Of a DNA stretch of 64,000 bases, positions 8,081-16,869 are shown one piece after another. The notes under the pieces are model-generated. The model was not told the DNA's origin. It searched no databases and saw nothing but the letters and a program-made list of their open reading frames with translations. The DNA comes from Ruthenibacterium lactatiformans (GTDB lineage: Bacteria > Bacillota > Clostridia > Oscillospirales > Ruminococcaceae). Where the stretch lies: NCBI RefSeq assembly GCF_000949455.1, contig NZ_JXXK01000012.1:38067-102066 (forward strand), given 5' to 3'. Numbering within the stretch: position 1 is the first letter of the stretch; each line of letters opens with the position of its first letter. Position numbers and translations under genes: made by a program.

Positions 8081-9880
8081 ATGCAACAGCTGCAATGGCT
8101 TTCCGGCTGCATGAAGGACAAACGGAAATGGTTCTGGCTGGCGATGGCGCTGGCCGTTGTCTCGGCGGGGCTGTGCGTGGTGTTCCCGTTCATCACGCAG
8201 CAGATCACGGACCGGGTGCTGGTGGGGCAAACGCTGCCGGACGGTTCCGTGCAGCGCCAGACACAGCTGCTCGTCCCGCTGGTGTGCGTTATGATCGGCG
8301 CGCAGCTTTTGCGCTCGTGCGTACGCTACGGCATGACGGCGTCTCTGGAATATGTGTCCCAGAACGTCCAGCAGGACATCCGCCGCCATTTGTACGACAA
8401 CCTGTGCACCCAGGACGCGGGCTTTTATACGCGGTACCGCACGGGCGACCTGATGACGCGCCTGACGGGCGATCTGGACATGGTGCGCCACACGGTGTGC
8501 TGGATCTCGTACAACGCGGTGGAGAGCACCTGCCTGTTTCTGTTTTCCATGACATATCTGTTCAGTGTGAACGCCGCGCTGACGCTCCTTCTGCTGGCCG
8601 TTGCCCCGGTGATCCTTGCATGCTCGTTCCTGTTTTCGCGCACGGTGTATCCTCTGTATGCGTCCCTGCGGGAAAAGCTGTCCCGCATGAACTCGGTGGC
8701 GCAGGAAAACATCGCGGGCAACAAAACGGTGCGCGCGTTCGTGCGCGAGGCCTATGAAAACGAAAAATTCGAGAACTGCAACGAAGAATACCGCCAGGCA
8801 AACCTCAAGGCCAACTTTCACTGGCTGAAATTCTTCCCCTACATCGAGGGCTGCGCCCAGCTTATGGGGCTTTTGTCTGTGCTCTTCGGCGGTCTGTTCA
8901 TCATCCAGGGAAAAATGACGGCCGGCGACCTCGCCGCCTTTTCGCTGATGTCTTGGGGCCTGTCGGAGCCGATGCGCGCGCTGGGCACCTACCTGAACGA
9001 TTTTCAGCGGTTCCTCACCTCCGCCGCAAAGGTCATTGAAATTTATTTTGCCCGCACGCGGATCGAGAACCCCGAGCACGGGCGCACCGAGGGCGAATGC
9101 CGCGGCAGCGTGGAGTTCCGCGGCGTTACCGTCGCTTACCCCCACAACAGCGCCCCCACGCTGAAGGACGTCAGCTTTTCCGTAACGCAGGGGCAGACGC
9201 TGGCCATACTGGGCGCCACAGGCAGCGGCAAAACCACGCTGGTGGACGCCGTCACGCGCATGCTGGACGTCAGCGGCGGCACGGTGCTGGTGGACGGCGT
9301 GGACGTGCGCCTGTGGGACCTTCAGGCGCTGCGGCGGCGCATCGGCATGGCGACGCAGCGCGTGCAGCTCTATTCCGACACTGTCAGCAGCAACATCGCG
9401 TACAGCGCGCCCGACGACATCTCCGAAGACGACGTCGCCCTGTACGCCCGCCTCGCAGCCGCTGATTTCATCTGCTCGCTGCCCGAGGGCTTCGACACCA
9501 TCATCGGCGAGCAGGGCACCGGGCTTTCCGGCGGCCAGAAGCAGCGCATCGCCCTGGCCCGCGCGCTGGCAAAGCAGCCTGAGATCCTGATCCTGGACGA
9601 CACCACCTCGGCGGTCGACCTGGAGACCGAAAAACAGCTGCGCAAAAATCTTCAGGAGCTTCCCTATCCCTGTACAAAAATCATTGTTGCGCAGCGCATT
9701 TCCGCTGTGCGCAGCGCGGACCAGATACTCGTATTGCAGGACGGGCGCATCGCGCAGCGCGGCACCCATGAACAGCTCGCGGCCTGTGAGGGCTATTACC
9801 GCGACATCTGCCTGCTGCAGGGCGTGCAGGGAATGCCCGACGCGCCCGCGGCAAACGCCCCGGCAAAGGAGGTGCGCTGA
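8081..9880 (+). CDS. ABC exporter subunit with degenerate ATPase site
   Basis: A 599-aa fused membrane/ATPase ABC protein: six transmembrane segments in residues 15-310, ATPase domain from about 345. Walker A is GATGSGKTT and the signature is LSGGQKQRI. Walker B ends LILDDTTSAVD, with Asp where the catalytic Glu should be, and the His switch is replaced by Gln (VAQRISAV). This is the pattern of the degenerate half of heterodimeric exporters such as BmrCD and TM287/288, so it should work with the downstream subunit. The ribosome site is weak (AGAAGG, about ten bases upstream). Substrate unknown; drug or lipid export is typical of the family. Confidence 0.9.
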   Translation: MQQLQWLSGCMKDKRKWFWLAMALAVVSAGLCVVFPFITQQITDRVLVGQTLPDGSVQRQTQLLVPLVCVMIGAQLLRSCVRYGMTASLEYVSQNVQQDIRRHLYDNLCTQDAGFYTRYRTGDLMTRLTGDLDMVRHTVCWISYNAVESTCLFLFSMTYLFSVNAALTLLLLAVAPVILACSFLFSRTVYPLYASLREKLSRMNSVAQENIAGNKTVRAFVREAYENEKFENCNEEYRQANLKANFHWLKFFPYIEGCAQLMGLLSVLFGGLFIIQGKMTAGDLAAFSLMSWGLSEPMRALGTYLNDFQRFLTSAAKVIEIYFARTRIENPEHGRTEGECRGSVEFRGVTVAYPHNSAPTLKDVSFSVTQGQTLAILGATGSGKTTLVDAVTRMLDVSGGTVLVDGVDVRLWDLQALRRRIGMATQRVQLYSDTVSSNIAYSAPDDISEDDVALYARLAAADFICSLPEGFDTIIGEQGTGLSGGQKQRIALARALAKQPEILILDDTTSAVDLETEKQLRKNLQELPYPCTKIIVAQRISAVRSADQILVLQDGRIAQRGTHEQLAACEGYYRDICLLQGVQGMPDAPAANAPAKEVR

Positions 9881-9882
9881 CC

Positions 9883-11646
9883 ATGGCAAAACGGAACACC
9901 TTCGGCGTGGACGAAACGCTGGAAAGCACTTTCAGCTGGGAAATGATCCGGCGCTGCTTTGTGTACATCCGCCGGGAGGGACGCCTGTTCCTGCGCGCGT
10001 TCGTGCTGCAGGCGCTGGCCATGGTGGCGGGCCTGTGCGGGCCGCTGTTCTCGGCCCGCGTGCTGGACGAGGCCGTGCCCGCGGGGAACATCCCCATGGT
10101 GCTGGCCTGCTGCGCGCTCATGCTGGCGTGTATCGCCGTCAACATTCTGTTCACCACATTGTCCAGCCGGTGCGTCAACGTCATCGGCCAGAACATCGTC
10201 CATGACCTGCGGCGCGACCTGTACGAGCACCTGCAGAAGCTTTCCTTCTCCTATTTCGACAGCCGTCCCCACGGAAAAATTCTCGTGCGTGTCATCAACT
10301 ACGTCAACTCGGTGGCCAACATCCTGTCCAACGGGCTCATCAGCCTGTTCCTGCAGATGTTCAACCTGGTGTTCATTGTTATTTTCATGCTGCGCATGGA
10401 CGCGCGCCTGGCGTGCGTCGTGCTGGCGGGGCTGCCGTTCGCCGTCGGGTTCATCCTGTTCATCAAGCCCATGCAGCGCAGAGGGTGGCAGGCGTACTCC
10501 AACAAAAGCAGCAATATGAACGCCTACCTCAACGAGAGCATCACCTGCATGAAGATCACCCAGCTTTTCGCGCGGGAGCAGTACAACGCCGACGTGTACG
10601 ACGGCCTGCTGCGCGATTCCAAACGCGCCTGGTACAGCGCCGTCGTGCCGTCCATGGCCGTTTCCCCTGTTATCGATCTCATCAGCCGCAGCGTGACGGT
10701 GGCCATCATCGTATACGGCATCTTTGCCGCCAAGCCCGCCGTTACCGTGGGCGTGCTGCTGGCCATGATGAACTACGCCTCCCAGTTCTGGGGGCCCATC
10801 AACCAGCTTGCCAACATCTACAACAACTTCATCAACAACGTGGCATATCTGGAGCGTATCTTTGAGATGATCGACGAACCGGTCGAGGTGCAGGACGCCC
10901 CCGGCGCCGCAGTGCTGCCGGAGATCCGCGGCGATGTGGAGTTCCACGACGTCTCTTTCGCCTATGAAAAGGATATCCTTGTGCTCAAGCATGTGAATTT
11001 TCATGTGAAGCAGGGCGAGAGCGTGGCTCTGGTGGGCCACACGGGCAGCGGAAAAACAACCATCATCAACCTGCTCAGCCGTTTTTACAACTGCACCGAA
11101 GGCCGGGTGACCATTGACGGCGTGGATATCTCCGGCGTGACGCTGGCTTCGCTGCGTGCCCAGATGGGGCTGATGATGCAGGAGAGCTTCGTATTTACAG
11201 GCACCGTGATGGACAATCTGCGCTACGGCAATCTTGCCGCCGGCGACGAAGAGCTCATCCGCGCGGCCGAGCTTGTGTGCGCGGACGGCTTTATCCGGGC
11301 GCTGCCTCACGGCTACGACACCGTGCTCACCGAGGGCGGGGCCATGCTCTCCCAGGGGGAAAAGCAGCTTCTTGCTCTGGCGCGCACCATGGCGTCCGAC
11401 CCGAAGATCCTCATCCTGGACGAAGCCACCAGCAGCGTGGATACCAAAACGGAACGCGAGCTGCAGGAGGGTGTGAACCGCATGCTCAAGGGACGCACCT
11501 CCTTCATTGTCGCACACCGGCTCTCCACCATCCGTGCCTGCAACAAAATCATGTACATCGACCACGGCGAGATCGCGGAATGCGGAACCCATGAGGAGCT
11601 GCTGGCGCGCAAGGGCCTGTACTGGCAGCTCTGCCAGGAGATGTGA
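9883..11646 (+). CDS. ABC exporter subunit with canonical ATPase site
   Basis: A 587-aa partner of the preceding gene, starting two bases after its stop with AGGAGG ending nine bases upstream of the ATG. It has six transmembrane segments, then Walker A GHTGSGKTT, a signature variant LSQGEKQLL, an intact Walker B ILILDEATSSVD and a His switch VAHRLSTI. The LSQGE signature and complete Walker B mark the catalytically consensus half of a heterodimeric type IV ABC exporter. A strong terminator follows at once, so the two genes form a closed transcription unit. Confidence 0.92.
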   Translation: MAKRNTFGVDETLESTFSWEMIRRCFVYIRREGRLFLRAFVLQALAMVAGLCGPLFSARVLDEAVPAGNIPMVLACCALMLACIAVNILFTTLSSRCVNVIGQNIVHDLRRDLYEHLQKLSFSYFDSRPHGKILVRVINYVNSVANILSNGLISLFLQMFNLVFIVIFMLRMDARLACVVLAGLPFAVGFILFIKPMQRRGWQAYSNKSSNMNAYLNESITCMKITQLFAREQYNADVYDGLLRDSKRAWYSAVVPSMAVSPVIDLISRSVTVAIIVYGIFAAKPAVTVGVLLAMMNYASQFWGPINQLANIYNNFINNVAYLERIFEMIDEPVEVQDAPGAAVLPEIRGDVEFHDVSFAYEKDILVLKHVNFHVKQGESVALVGHTGSGKTTIINLLSRFYNCTEGRVTIDGVDISGVTLASLRAQMGLMMQESFVFTGTVMDNLRYGNLAAGDEELIRAAELVCADGFIRALPHGYDTVLTEGGAMLSQGEKQLLALARTMASDPKILILDEATSSVDTKTERELQEGVNRMLKGRTSFIVAHRLSTIRACNKIMYIDHGEIAECGTHEELLARKGLYWQLCQEM

Positions 11647-11677
11647 CCGGCCGCCCCGCGGGCGCCGTATACAGCAA

Positions 11678-11708
11678 CCGCCGCCCCGTTTCGGGGCGGC
11701 GGTTTTTT
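11678..11708 (+). terminator. Terminator of the ABC exporter operon
   Basis: An 11-bp perfect GC-rich stem (11678-11688 with 11692-11702), a three-base loop and six T residues (11703-11708) on the plus strand. It lies between the plus-strand ABC genes and the converging kdpC. Confidence 0.9.
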
Positions 11709-11721
11709 GCTTCTGCCGCGT

Positions 11722-12390
11722 TTATTTTTCCGTTTCCGAAATCAGCCCCATCGCCAGCGCGATGTCCAGGTTGACGCCCAGCACGTTCACGGTCTCCTCC
11801 CCGAACACGCCCAGCAGTTTTTCCTCGGTGTTGTCCGCAACGATCTGCGCAAGCCGTTCCGGGCTGAGCCCTGAAGCCTCTGCAATGGCGGGAAGCTGCA
11901 CCTGCGCGGCGGCGGGCGAGATGTGCGGGTCAAGGCCCGAGCCCGAGGCCGTCATCAGGTCGGCCGGGATATCCTCCCGCGCCACGCCGGGATTTTCCGC
12001 CAAAAACGCCTCGATGTCGGCTTCCACACGCTGTGTCAGCGCAGGGTTGCTGGGCGCGTAATTGTTGGAACCGGAGCCCAGCCCCGCAAATTCGCTGCCG
12101 TCGTTGTAGAACCGGCTGCCCTGTTCGTCTGTGTAATAGGTGTTGTAGTGATAGGCGGAGGGCCGCCCCTTCATGAAATAGGCCTCGGTGAACTCCTGTC
12201 CCACCAGCTTCGCACCCACAGCCTTGCCGTTGGCGGTCACCAGGCTGCCGCCCGCCTGATGCGGGAAAAGCAGGCCGGAAAGGCCGCTCAGAAGCACCGG
12301 AAATACAAATCCGCACAAAAGCAGCAGGACCAGCGTGACCACGAGAGCCTGACGGATATTGCGGAGCATTGCTTTTTTATTCGCGTCCAT
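11722..12390 (-). CDS. kdpC: Potassium-transporting ATPase subunit C
   Basis: A 222-aa protein with one N-terminal transmembrane helix (residues about 13-36) and an external domain bearing the KdpC hallmarks: FPHQAGGSLV, YFMKGRPSAYHYN, GSGSNNYAPSNPAL and the C-terminal SGSGLDPHISPAAA. KdpC stabilises the KdpFABC complex and raises potassium affinity. It ends the operon and follows kdpB by 12 bases. Confidence 0.95.
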   Translation of the reverse strand: MDANKKAMLRNIRQALVVTLVLLLLCGFVFPVLLSGLSGLLFPHQAGGSLVTANGKAVGAKLVGQEFTEAYFMKGRPSAYHYNTYYTDEQGSRFYNDGSEFAGLGSGSNNYAPSNPALTQRVEADIEAFLAENPGVAREDIPADLMTASGSGLDPHISPAAAQVQLPAIAEASGLSPERLAQIVADNTEEKLLGVFGEETVNVLGVNLDIALAMGLISETEK

Positions 12391-12402
12391 GCATATTCCT
12401 CC

Positions 12403-14454
12403 TTAAAAGCCCCAAAGCGCCAAAAGCGGATGGATGAGCATATCTATGAGCTTGATGCCTGCGAAGGGAGCGATCACACCGCCCAGGCCGTAAAGCATCA
12501 TATTCCGGGCAAGCATCCTGCCGGATGACATCGGGCGGTACTTTACGCCCCTGAGCGCCAACGGTATCAGGCATGGAATGATGATGGCATTGAAAATGAG
12601 CGCGGAAAGAATGGCGCTGTGCGGCGTTGCCAGGTCCATGATGTTGAGCACACCCAGCTGCGGGATCGCCATCATAAACATAGCGGGGATGATTGCGAAG
12701 TATTTTGCGATGTCGTTGGCGATGGAAAAAGTCGTAAGGCTGCCGCGGGTAATAAGCAGCTGCTTGCCGATCTCCACCACCTCCAAAATTTTCGTGGGGT
12801 CGCTGTCCAGGTCCACCATATTTGCGGCCTCTTTGGCGGCGGCGGTACCGCTGTTCATCGCAAGGCCTACGTTTGCCTGCGCCAGAGCGGGCGCGTCGTT
12901 GGTGCCGTCGCCCGTCATGGCAACGATCTTGCCCTCGGCCTGTTCTTTTTTGATCAATGCGATCTTGTCTTCGGGCTTGCACTCGGCAATGAAGCCGTCC
13001 ACGCCTGCCTCCTTGGCGATCGTGGCGGCGGTAAGCGGGTTGTCGCCCGTGCACATAATGGTTTTGATGCCGATGGCACGCAGGCGCTTAAAACGCTCGG
13101 CCATGCCCGCCTTTACCGTGTCCTTTAAATAAATGACGCCCAAAATCCGGCTGTCCTCGCAGACAGCCAGCGGTGTGCCGCCCAGAGCGGACACCTCGGC
13201 AACGCGCCGGGCAAGGTCCTCCGGCACCTTGCCGCCCATTTCGCAAACGTATTTCTCAATGGCGTCGGACGCCCCCTTGCGTACGCTCCGGCCGCCGGGC
13301 AGGTCCACACCGCTCATGCGTGTCTGAGCGGTAAACGCAATGAAGCGCGCGCCCTGCGGCTCCCCGCAGTCCTCCCCCTGAAGGCGGGCCAGAGCCAGTG
13401 TGGACTTACCCTCCGGCGTGCCGTCGTGCAGGCTCGTCAGCGCGGCACAGCGCACCAGCTCCTCCCGGCACGCGCCGCCCACGGGGAAAAAGTCCGCCGC
13501 AAGGCGGTTGCCGTAGGTAATCGTTCCGGTCTTATCCAAAATCATCGTGTCCACGTCGCCGCATGCCTCCACGGCTTTGCCGGACATGGCGATGACGTTA
13601 AAGCGCGTCACGCGGTCCATCCCGGCGATTCCGATGGCGGACAGCAGGCCGCCGATGGTGGTCGGGATCAGGCAGACCATCAGGGCGATCAGTGTGGAAG
13701 TCTGGAGCTGCACGCCGGAATACAGGGCGATGGGATACAGTGTGACGATGACGATCAGAAAAATAACGGTGAGCGACACCAGCAGTGTGTTCAGCGCGAT
13801 CTCATTGGGCGTTTTTTTGCGGGAAGCGCCCTCCACCAGAGCGATCATGCGGTCCAGAAAGCTGTCGCCTGGGTCGGACGTGATGCGCACCTTCAGCCAG
13901 TCGGACACCACCGTGGTGCCGCCGGTTACAGAGCTGAAATCGCCGCCTGCCTCGCGCACCACCGGTGCGGATTCGCCGGTGATGGCGGATTCATCCACCG
14001 AGGCGATGCCCTCGATGACCTCGCCGTCGCCCGGGATGACCCCGCCCGCGGACACCATCACCACATCGCCCTTCTTCAGTTCGCTGGACGGCACCATCCT
14101 TTCGCCTCCGTCTGCACCAAGCAGGCGTGCCTGTGTGTCTTTTTTTGTTTTCTTCAGGCTGGCGGCCTGCGCTTTTCCGCGCCCCTCCGCCACTGATTCG
14201 GCAAAGTTTGCAAACAGCACCGTAACGAACAGAATGGCCGACACAATACTGTTGTAAACGCGCGCGTTCGGCGTCGTGTCTCCCAGCAGGCCGGGCGCGA
14301 AGGAGAGCACCAGCGAGATCACAAACCCGATCTCCACAACGAACATCACCGGATTTTTCATCATATAGCGCGGGTCCAGCTTTGTAAACGCCCCGACCAC
14401 GGCCTGCCGCATGATCTCCGGTGTGATCATCTTTTGCTTGCGGTTCTTACTCAT
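12403..14454 (-). CDS. kdpB: Potassium-transporting ATPase ATP-binding subunit B
   Basis: A 683-aa P-type ATPase. The phosphorylated aspartate is in MILDKTGTITYGNR near residue 310. The actuator loop TGES is present at AITGESAPV, as are MCTGDNPLTAATIAKEAG and the hinge motif MTGDGTNDAPAL. It pumps K+ using ATP together with KdpA, KdpC and KdpF. Its ribosome site (AAGGAGG) is at 14466-14472, inside the gap that separates it from kdpA. That gap is unusually long for this operon (180 bases) and is filled by the element described at 14481-14629. Confidence 0.96.
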   Translation of the reverse strand: MSKNRKQKMITPEIMRQAVVGAFTKLDPRYMMKNPVMFVVEIGFVISLVLSFAPGLLGDTTPNARVYNSIVSAILFVTVLFANFAESVAEGRGKAQAASLKKTKKDTQARLLGADGGERMVPSSELKKGDVVMVSAGGVIPGDGEVIEGIASVDESAITGESAPVVREAGGDFSSVTGGTTVVSDWLKVRITSDPGDSFLDRMIALVEGASRKKTPNEIALNTLLVSLTVIFLIVIVTLYPIALYSGVQLQTSTLIALMVCLIPTTIGGLLSAIGIAGMDRVTRFNVIAMSGKAVEACGDVDTMILDKTGTITYGNRLAADFFPVGGACREELVRCAALTSLHDGTPEGKSTLALARLQGEDCGEPQGARFIAFTAQTRMSGVDLPGGRSVRKGASDAIEKYVCEMGGKVPEDLARRVAEVSALGGTPLAVCEDSRILGVIYLKDTVKAGMAERFKRLRAIGIKTIMCTGDNPLTAATIAKEAGVDGFIAECKPEDKIALIKKEQAEGKIVAMTGDGTNDAPALAQANVGLAMNSGTAAAKEAANMVDLDSDPTKILEVVEIGKQLLITRGSLTTFSIANDIAKYFAIIPAMFMMAIPQLGVLNIMDLATPHSAILSALIFNAIIIPCLIPLALRGVKYRPMSSGRMLARNMMLYGLGGVIAPFAGIKLIDMLIHPLLALWGF

Positions 14455-14480
14455 AGCTCTGAAAATCCTCCTTAGGGGTT

Positions 14481-14629
14481 GTTTGAAAATAGCAGGAACG
14501 CTGTATTTCCCGCAAGGATCGAGCAGTTACAAGGCCAAAAGCGCAGGAATACCTGCTGTATTCCGAGGATTTGGGACGCAGTAAACGTCAGTTCCTGTTG
14601 GGAAAGGCAGCTTTTTTGATTTTTCAAAC
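14481..14629. repeat. 149-bp non-coding element with terminal inverted repeats inside the kdp operon
   Basis: The ends carry perfect 9-bp inverted repeats, GTTTGAAAA (14481-14489) and TTTTCAAAC (14621-14629). A second inverted pair, CAGGAAC (14493-14499) and GTTCCTG (14591-14597), lies inside. A central hairpin GGAATAC/GTATTCC occupies 14546-14564. The stretch is more AT-rich than its surroundings and separates kdpA from kdpB, which are normally almost contiguous. This resembles a miniature inverted-repeat element or a structured RNA repeat. A 63-codon open frame across it matches nothing I recognise and is probably not a gene. Confidence 0.55.
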
Positions 14630-14634
14630 CGCTC

Positions 14635-16392
14635 TTAGCCCCACAGAGCCAGATGCTCTGCAACGGGGCCCAATGCCAGCGCTGGAAAAAATGTCAGCGC
14701 GGCAAAAATGTATACGACGAAAACCAGGATAACGGAAAACGAAACCGTGTCCGTCCGCAGCGTGCCGGCCGATTCATTGACAAAGTTCTTTTTCATCAGC
14801 GACCCGGCAATGGCCAACTGGATGACGATGGAAAGGTACCGGCCGAAGAACATGGCCAGACCGGCGGTGATATTCCAGAAACAGGTATTATCCGCCAGGC
14901 CCTCAAAACCGGAACCGTTGTTGGCGGCGGAGGAGGCATATTCATACAGCACCTGGCTCAGGCCGTGAAAGCCCGGATTGGTGATGCCCTCCCGCCCGGC
15001 TGCGGTGCCCACTGCCAGCGCGGAAAACGCAAGGATGAGCAGCGGGTGGATGATGATGCACAGCGCGGTGAGCTTCATTTCCCGGCCTTCGATCTTTTTG
15101 CCCAGGTATTCCGGCGTGCGCCCGATCATCAGGCCGCAGATGAACACTGCCAGAATGGCGTACAGGATCATATTCATCAGACCGACGCCCTTGCCGCCGA
15201 ATACTACGTTCAGCATCATGTGCAGCAGAGGGATCATGCCGCCCAGCGGCGTCAGGGTGTCGTGCATATTGTTCACCGTACCGGTCGTAAAAGAGGTCGT
15301 GACGGTGGTGAACATCGCCGACTGCGCAATACCGAAGCGGACCTCCTTGCCCTCCATACTGCCCATGGCCTGGTCCAGGCCGATATCCGCCAACGCCGGG
15401 TTGCCCTGGCTCTCGGCCCAGAAGCATACGCTCAGGCCGATGACGAACAGGATGCCCATGGCGGCAAAAATGCTGCGTCCCTCGCGGCCGTAGATGGCCG
15501 CGGAAAGGCCGCCGCGCGCACGCAGGCCGCCTGCCCTTTGCATGCCGTCCGCCGCTTCCTGCCTGCGGGCGTGCACCATTTTACCGAAGGTGATGACGCA
15601 TGCGCCGGGCAGGAGCATCATGGAATACAGCTCGATCAGGTTTGAGAGCATCGTGGGGTTTTCCAGCGGCGTAGACGAGTTTGCGCCCAGGAAGCCGCCG
15701 CCGTTCGTGCCCAGATGCTTGATGATCTCCAGCGCGGCGATGGGGCCCATGGCAATGACCTGAAATGTGCCCTCCAGTGTCTCCACCACAACATTGCCTT
15801 CAAAATTCTGCGGCACGCCCTGCCATACCAGCAGCAAGCCGCCCACAATGGAAAACGGCAGCAGGATACGGGTGGTGATGCGCACCAGGTCCGCAAAAAA
15901 ATTGCCCACGTCGTTTTTTGTCCTGCCTGCAAGGCCGCGGATGAACGCAACGCAGGCAGCATATCCGCTTGCGGCGGACACGAACATCATAAAAATGATG
16001 ACCAGCATCTGAGACAGGTAGGAAAGCCCGGACTCACCGGAATAGTGCTGGAGATTCGTGTTCGTCATGAAGCTGATAATGGTATTGAATGCCAGCGTGG
16101 GCTCCATATTCTCAATATTGTTCGGGTTGAAAAGCCCTGCGCTCTGCACGCGCAGGATCAGATACCCGATGAACACCATCACGGCGTTCGTCCCCAGCAG
16201 AGCCAGGGCATACTGTTTCCAGTTCATCCCCTTCCCGGGGTCCACTCCGCTGATTTTATAGATCGCTCCGTCCACACGGTCAAAGACGGGGTCTGCAAAA
16301 GTGTGTTTCCCCGCCGCGATGTGATACAGATACACACCCGCGGGAATGACAATGAGCAAATAAATGCTCACTGTCAGTGCAAGCTGTAGCAT
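14635..16392 (-). CDS. kdpA: Potassium-transporting ATPase channel-like subunit A
   Basis: A 585-aa polytopic membrane protein with the repeated selectivity-filter motifs of KdpA, for example NTNLQHYSGESGLSYLSQM, GTNGGGFLGANSSTPLENP, TTVTTSFTTGTVNNMHD and AANNGSGFEGL. It forms the K+ pathway of the Kdp pump. The ATG at 16392 has GGAGGAGC upstream and follows kdpF by 41 bases. Confidence 0.96.
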   Translation of the reverse strand: MLQLALTVSIYLLIVIPAGVYLYHIAAGKHTFADPVFDRVDGAIYKISGVDPGKGMNWKQYALALLGTNAVMVFIGYLILRVQSAGLFNPNNIENMEPTLAFNTIISFMTNTNLQHYSGESGLSYLSQMLVIIFMMFVSAASGYAACVAFIRGLAGRTKNDVGNFFADLVRITTRILLPFSIVGGLLLVWQGVPQNFEGNVVVETLEGTFQVIAMGPIAALEIIKHLGTNGGGFLGANSSTPLENPTMLSNLIELYSMMLLPGACVITFGKMVHARRQEAADGMQRAGGLRARGGLSAAIYGREGRSIFAAMGILFVIGLSVCFWAESQGNPALADIGLDQAMGSMEGKEVRFGIAQSAMFTTVTTSFTTGTVNNMHDTLTPLGGMIPLLHMMLNVVFGGKGVGLMNMILYAILAVFICGLMIGRTPEYLGKKIEGREMKLTALCIIIHPLLILAFSALAVGTAAGREGITNPGFHGLSQVLYEYASSAANNGSGFEGLADNTCFWNITAGLAMFFGRYLSIVIQLAIAGSLMKKNFVNESAGTLRTDTVSFSVILVFVVYIFAALTFFPALALGPVAEHLALWG

Positions 16393-16433
16393 GACAAGCT
16401 CCTCCTGTTTATCTCAGTTTCGCTCACAGCGAA

Positions 16434-16511
16434 TCAAAATTTTTCCGGATGTACCAATGCATAGATCAGATAGCAGCCCAGCAGCAGCACGATCCCACCC
16501 AGTACCAGCAT
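16434..16511 (-). CDS. kdpF: KdpF, small subunit of the Kdp pump
   Basis: A 25-codon gene encoding a single hydrophobic helix that starts MLVLGGIVLLLGCYLIYALV and ends in HPEKF, the normal KdpF pattern (one helix followed by a PE(K/R)F tail). KdpF stabilises the complex in the membrane. AAGGAGG lies nine bases before the ATG. It is directly upstream of kdpA. Confidence 0.93.
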   Translation of the reverse strand: MLVLGGIVLLLGCYLIYALVHPEKF

Positions 16512-16545
16512 TTATGTATCCTCCTTGCGGCCTTTTTCCCCGCGC

Positions 16546-16644
16546 TCACTCCGCGGCGTCCACCTGCTTCTGGCACCATTTTGCCAAAAGCCATACAAGC
16601 CCGAAGCAGGCCAGCAATGTTCCGACCATCAGAACATCCATCAT
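16546..16644 (-). CDS. 32-aa single-helix membrane protein preceding kdpF
   Basis: A small frame starting ATGATG at 16644, with GGAAGGAAGGG upstream, encodes MMDVLMVGTLLACFGLVWLL followed by AKWCQKQ and a short acidic tail: one transmembrane helix with a positive end. It lies 34 bases ahead of kdpF in the same direction. Small single-helix proteins in this place are seen in other kdp operons, but I cannot name a characterised one. It may be a further accessory peptide of the pump. No experiment is implied by the sequence alone. Confidence 0.62.
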   Translation of the reverse strand: MMDVLMVGTLLACFGLVWLLAKWCQKQVDAAE

Positions 16645-16681
16645 AATCCATTCCCTTCCTTCCCTTATCGCGGTATGCCTC

Positions 16682-16687
16682 ATTATA
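16682..16687 (-). promoter_or_regulatory. Putative -10 box of the kdp operon
   Basis: A perfect TATAAT on the minus strand lies 38 bases ahead of the small ORF. No -35-like hexamer is found at 16 to 18 bases upstream, which suggests activator dependence. The gap from 16645 to 16761 holds only this box, the dyad at 16711-16734 and the terminator that follows. Confidence 0.5.
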
Positions 16688-16710
16688 GGGCATAAGCTGT
16701 AAGTGTGCGC

Positions 16711-16734
16711 TTAACGTTCGCCGCCGGATGTTAA
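16711..16734. promoter_or_regulatory. Dyad upstream of the kdp -10 box
   Basis: TTAAC (16711-16715) and GTTAA (16730-16734) form a spaced inverted repeat centred about 38 bases upstream of the TATAAT, the usual place for an activator. Its role as a KdpE-like site is an inference from position only. Confidence 0.35.
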
Positions 16735-16761
16735 GGTTGCGTTAGCGCCCGCAAAGGCGCA

Positions 16762-16795
16762 AAAAAGAAGCCTTCCGGAAAACCGGAAGGCTTTT
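16762..16795. terminator. Bidirectional terminator between kdp and the GH109-like gene
   Basis: Stem GCCTTCCGG (16770-16778) with CCGGAAGGC (16783-16791) around a four-base loop. It is flanked by five T residues on the plus side and by a T-rich run on the minus side, where it would end the GH109-like gene and insulate the kdp promoter. Confidence 0.82.
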
Positions 16796-16869
16796 TCCCA
16801 CGGGCGCGGCCCGCTGTTTTTTCATTTTTCAGAAAGGGAGCGGAGCATAAAATACCGGAAGCTCCCGCT

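Noticed and set aside
7976..11592. Very long minus-strand open frames opposite both ABC exporter genes
   Set aside because: They are mirror frames caused by high GC at third codon positions; they lack ribosome sites and family motifs, while the plus strand has complete ABC signatures.
14472..14663. 63-codon minus-strand frame across the kdpA-kdpB gap
   Set aside because: It has no ribosome site, overlaps the kdpA end and runs through inverted repeats; a non-coding element explains the sequence better.
16645..16761. c-di-AMP (ydaO) riboswitch upstream of kdp
   Set aside because: The leader is too short and no conserved aptamer pieces are visible.
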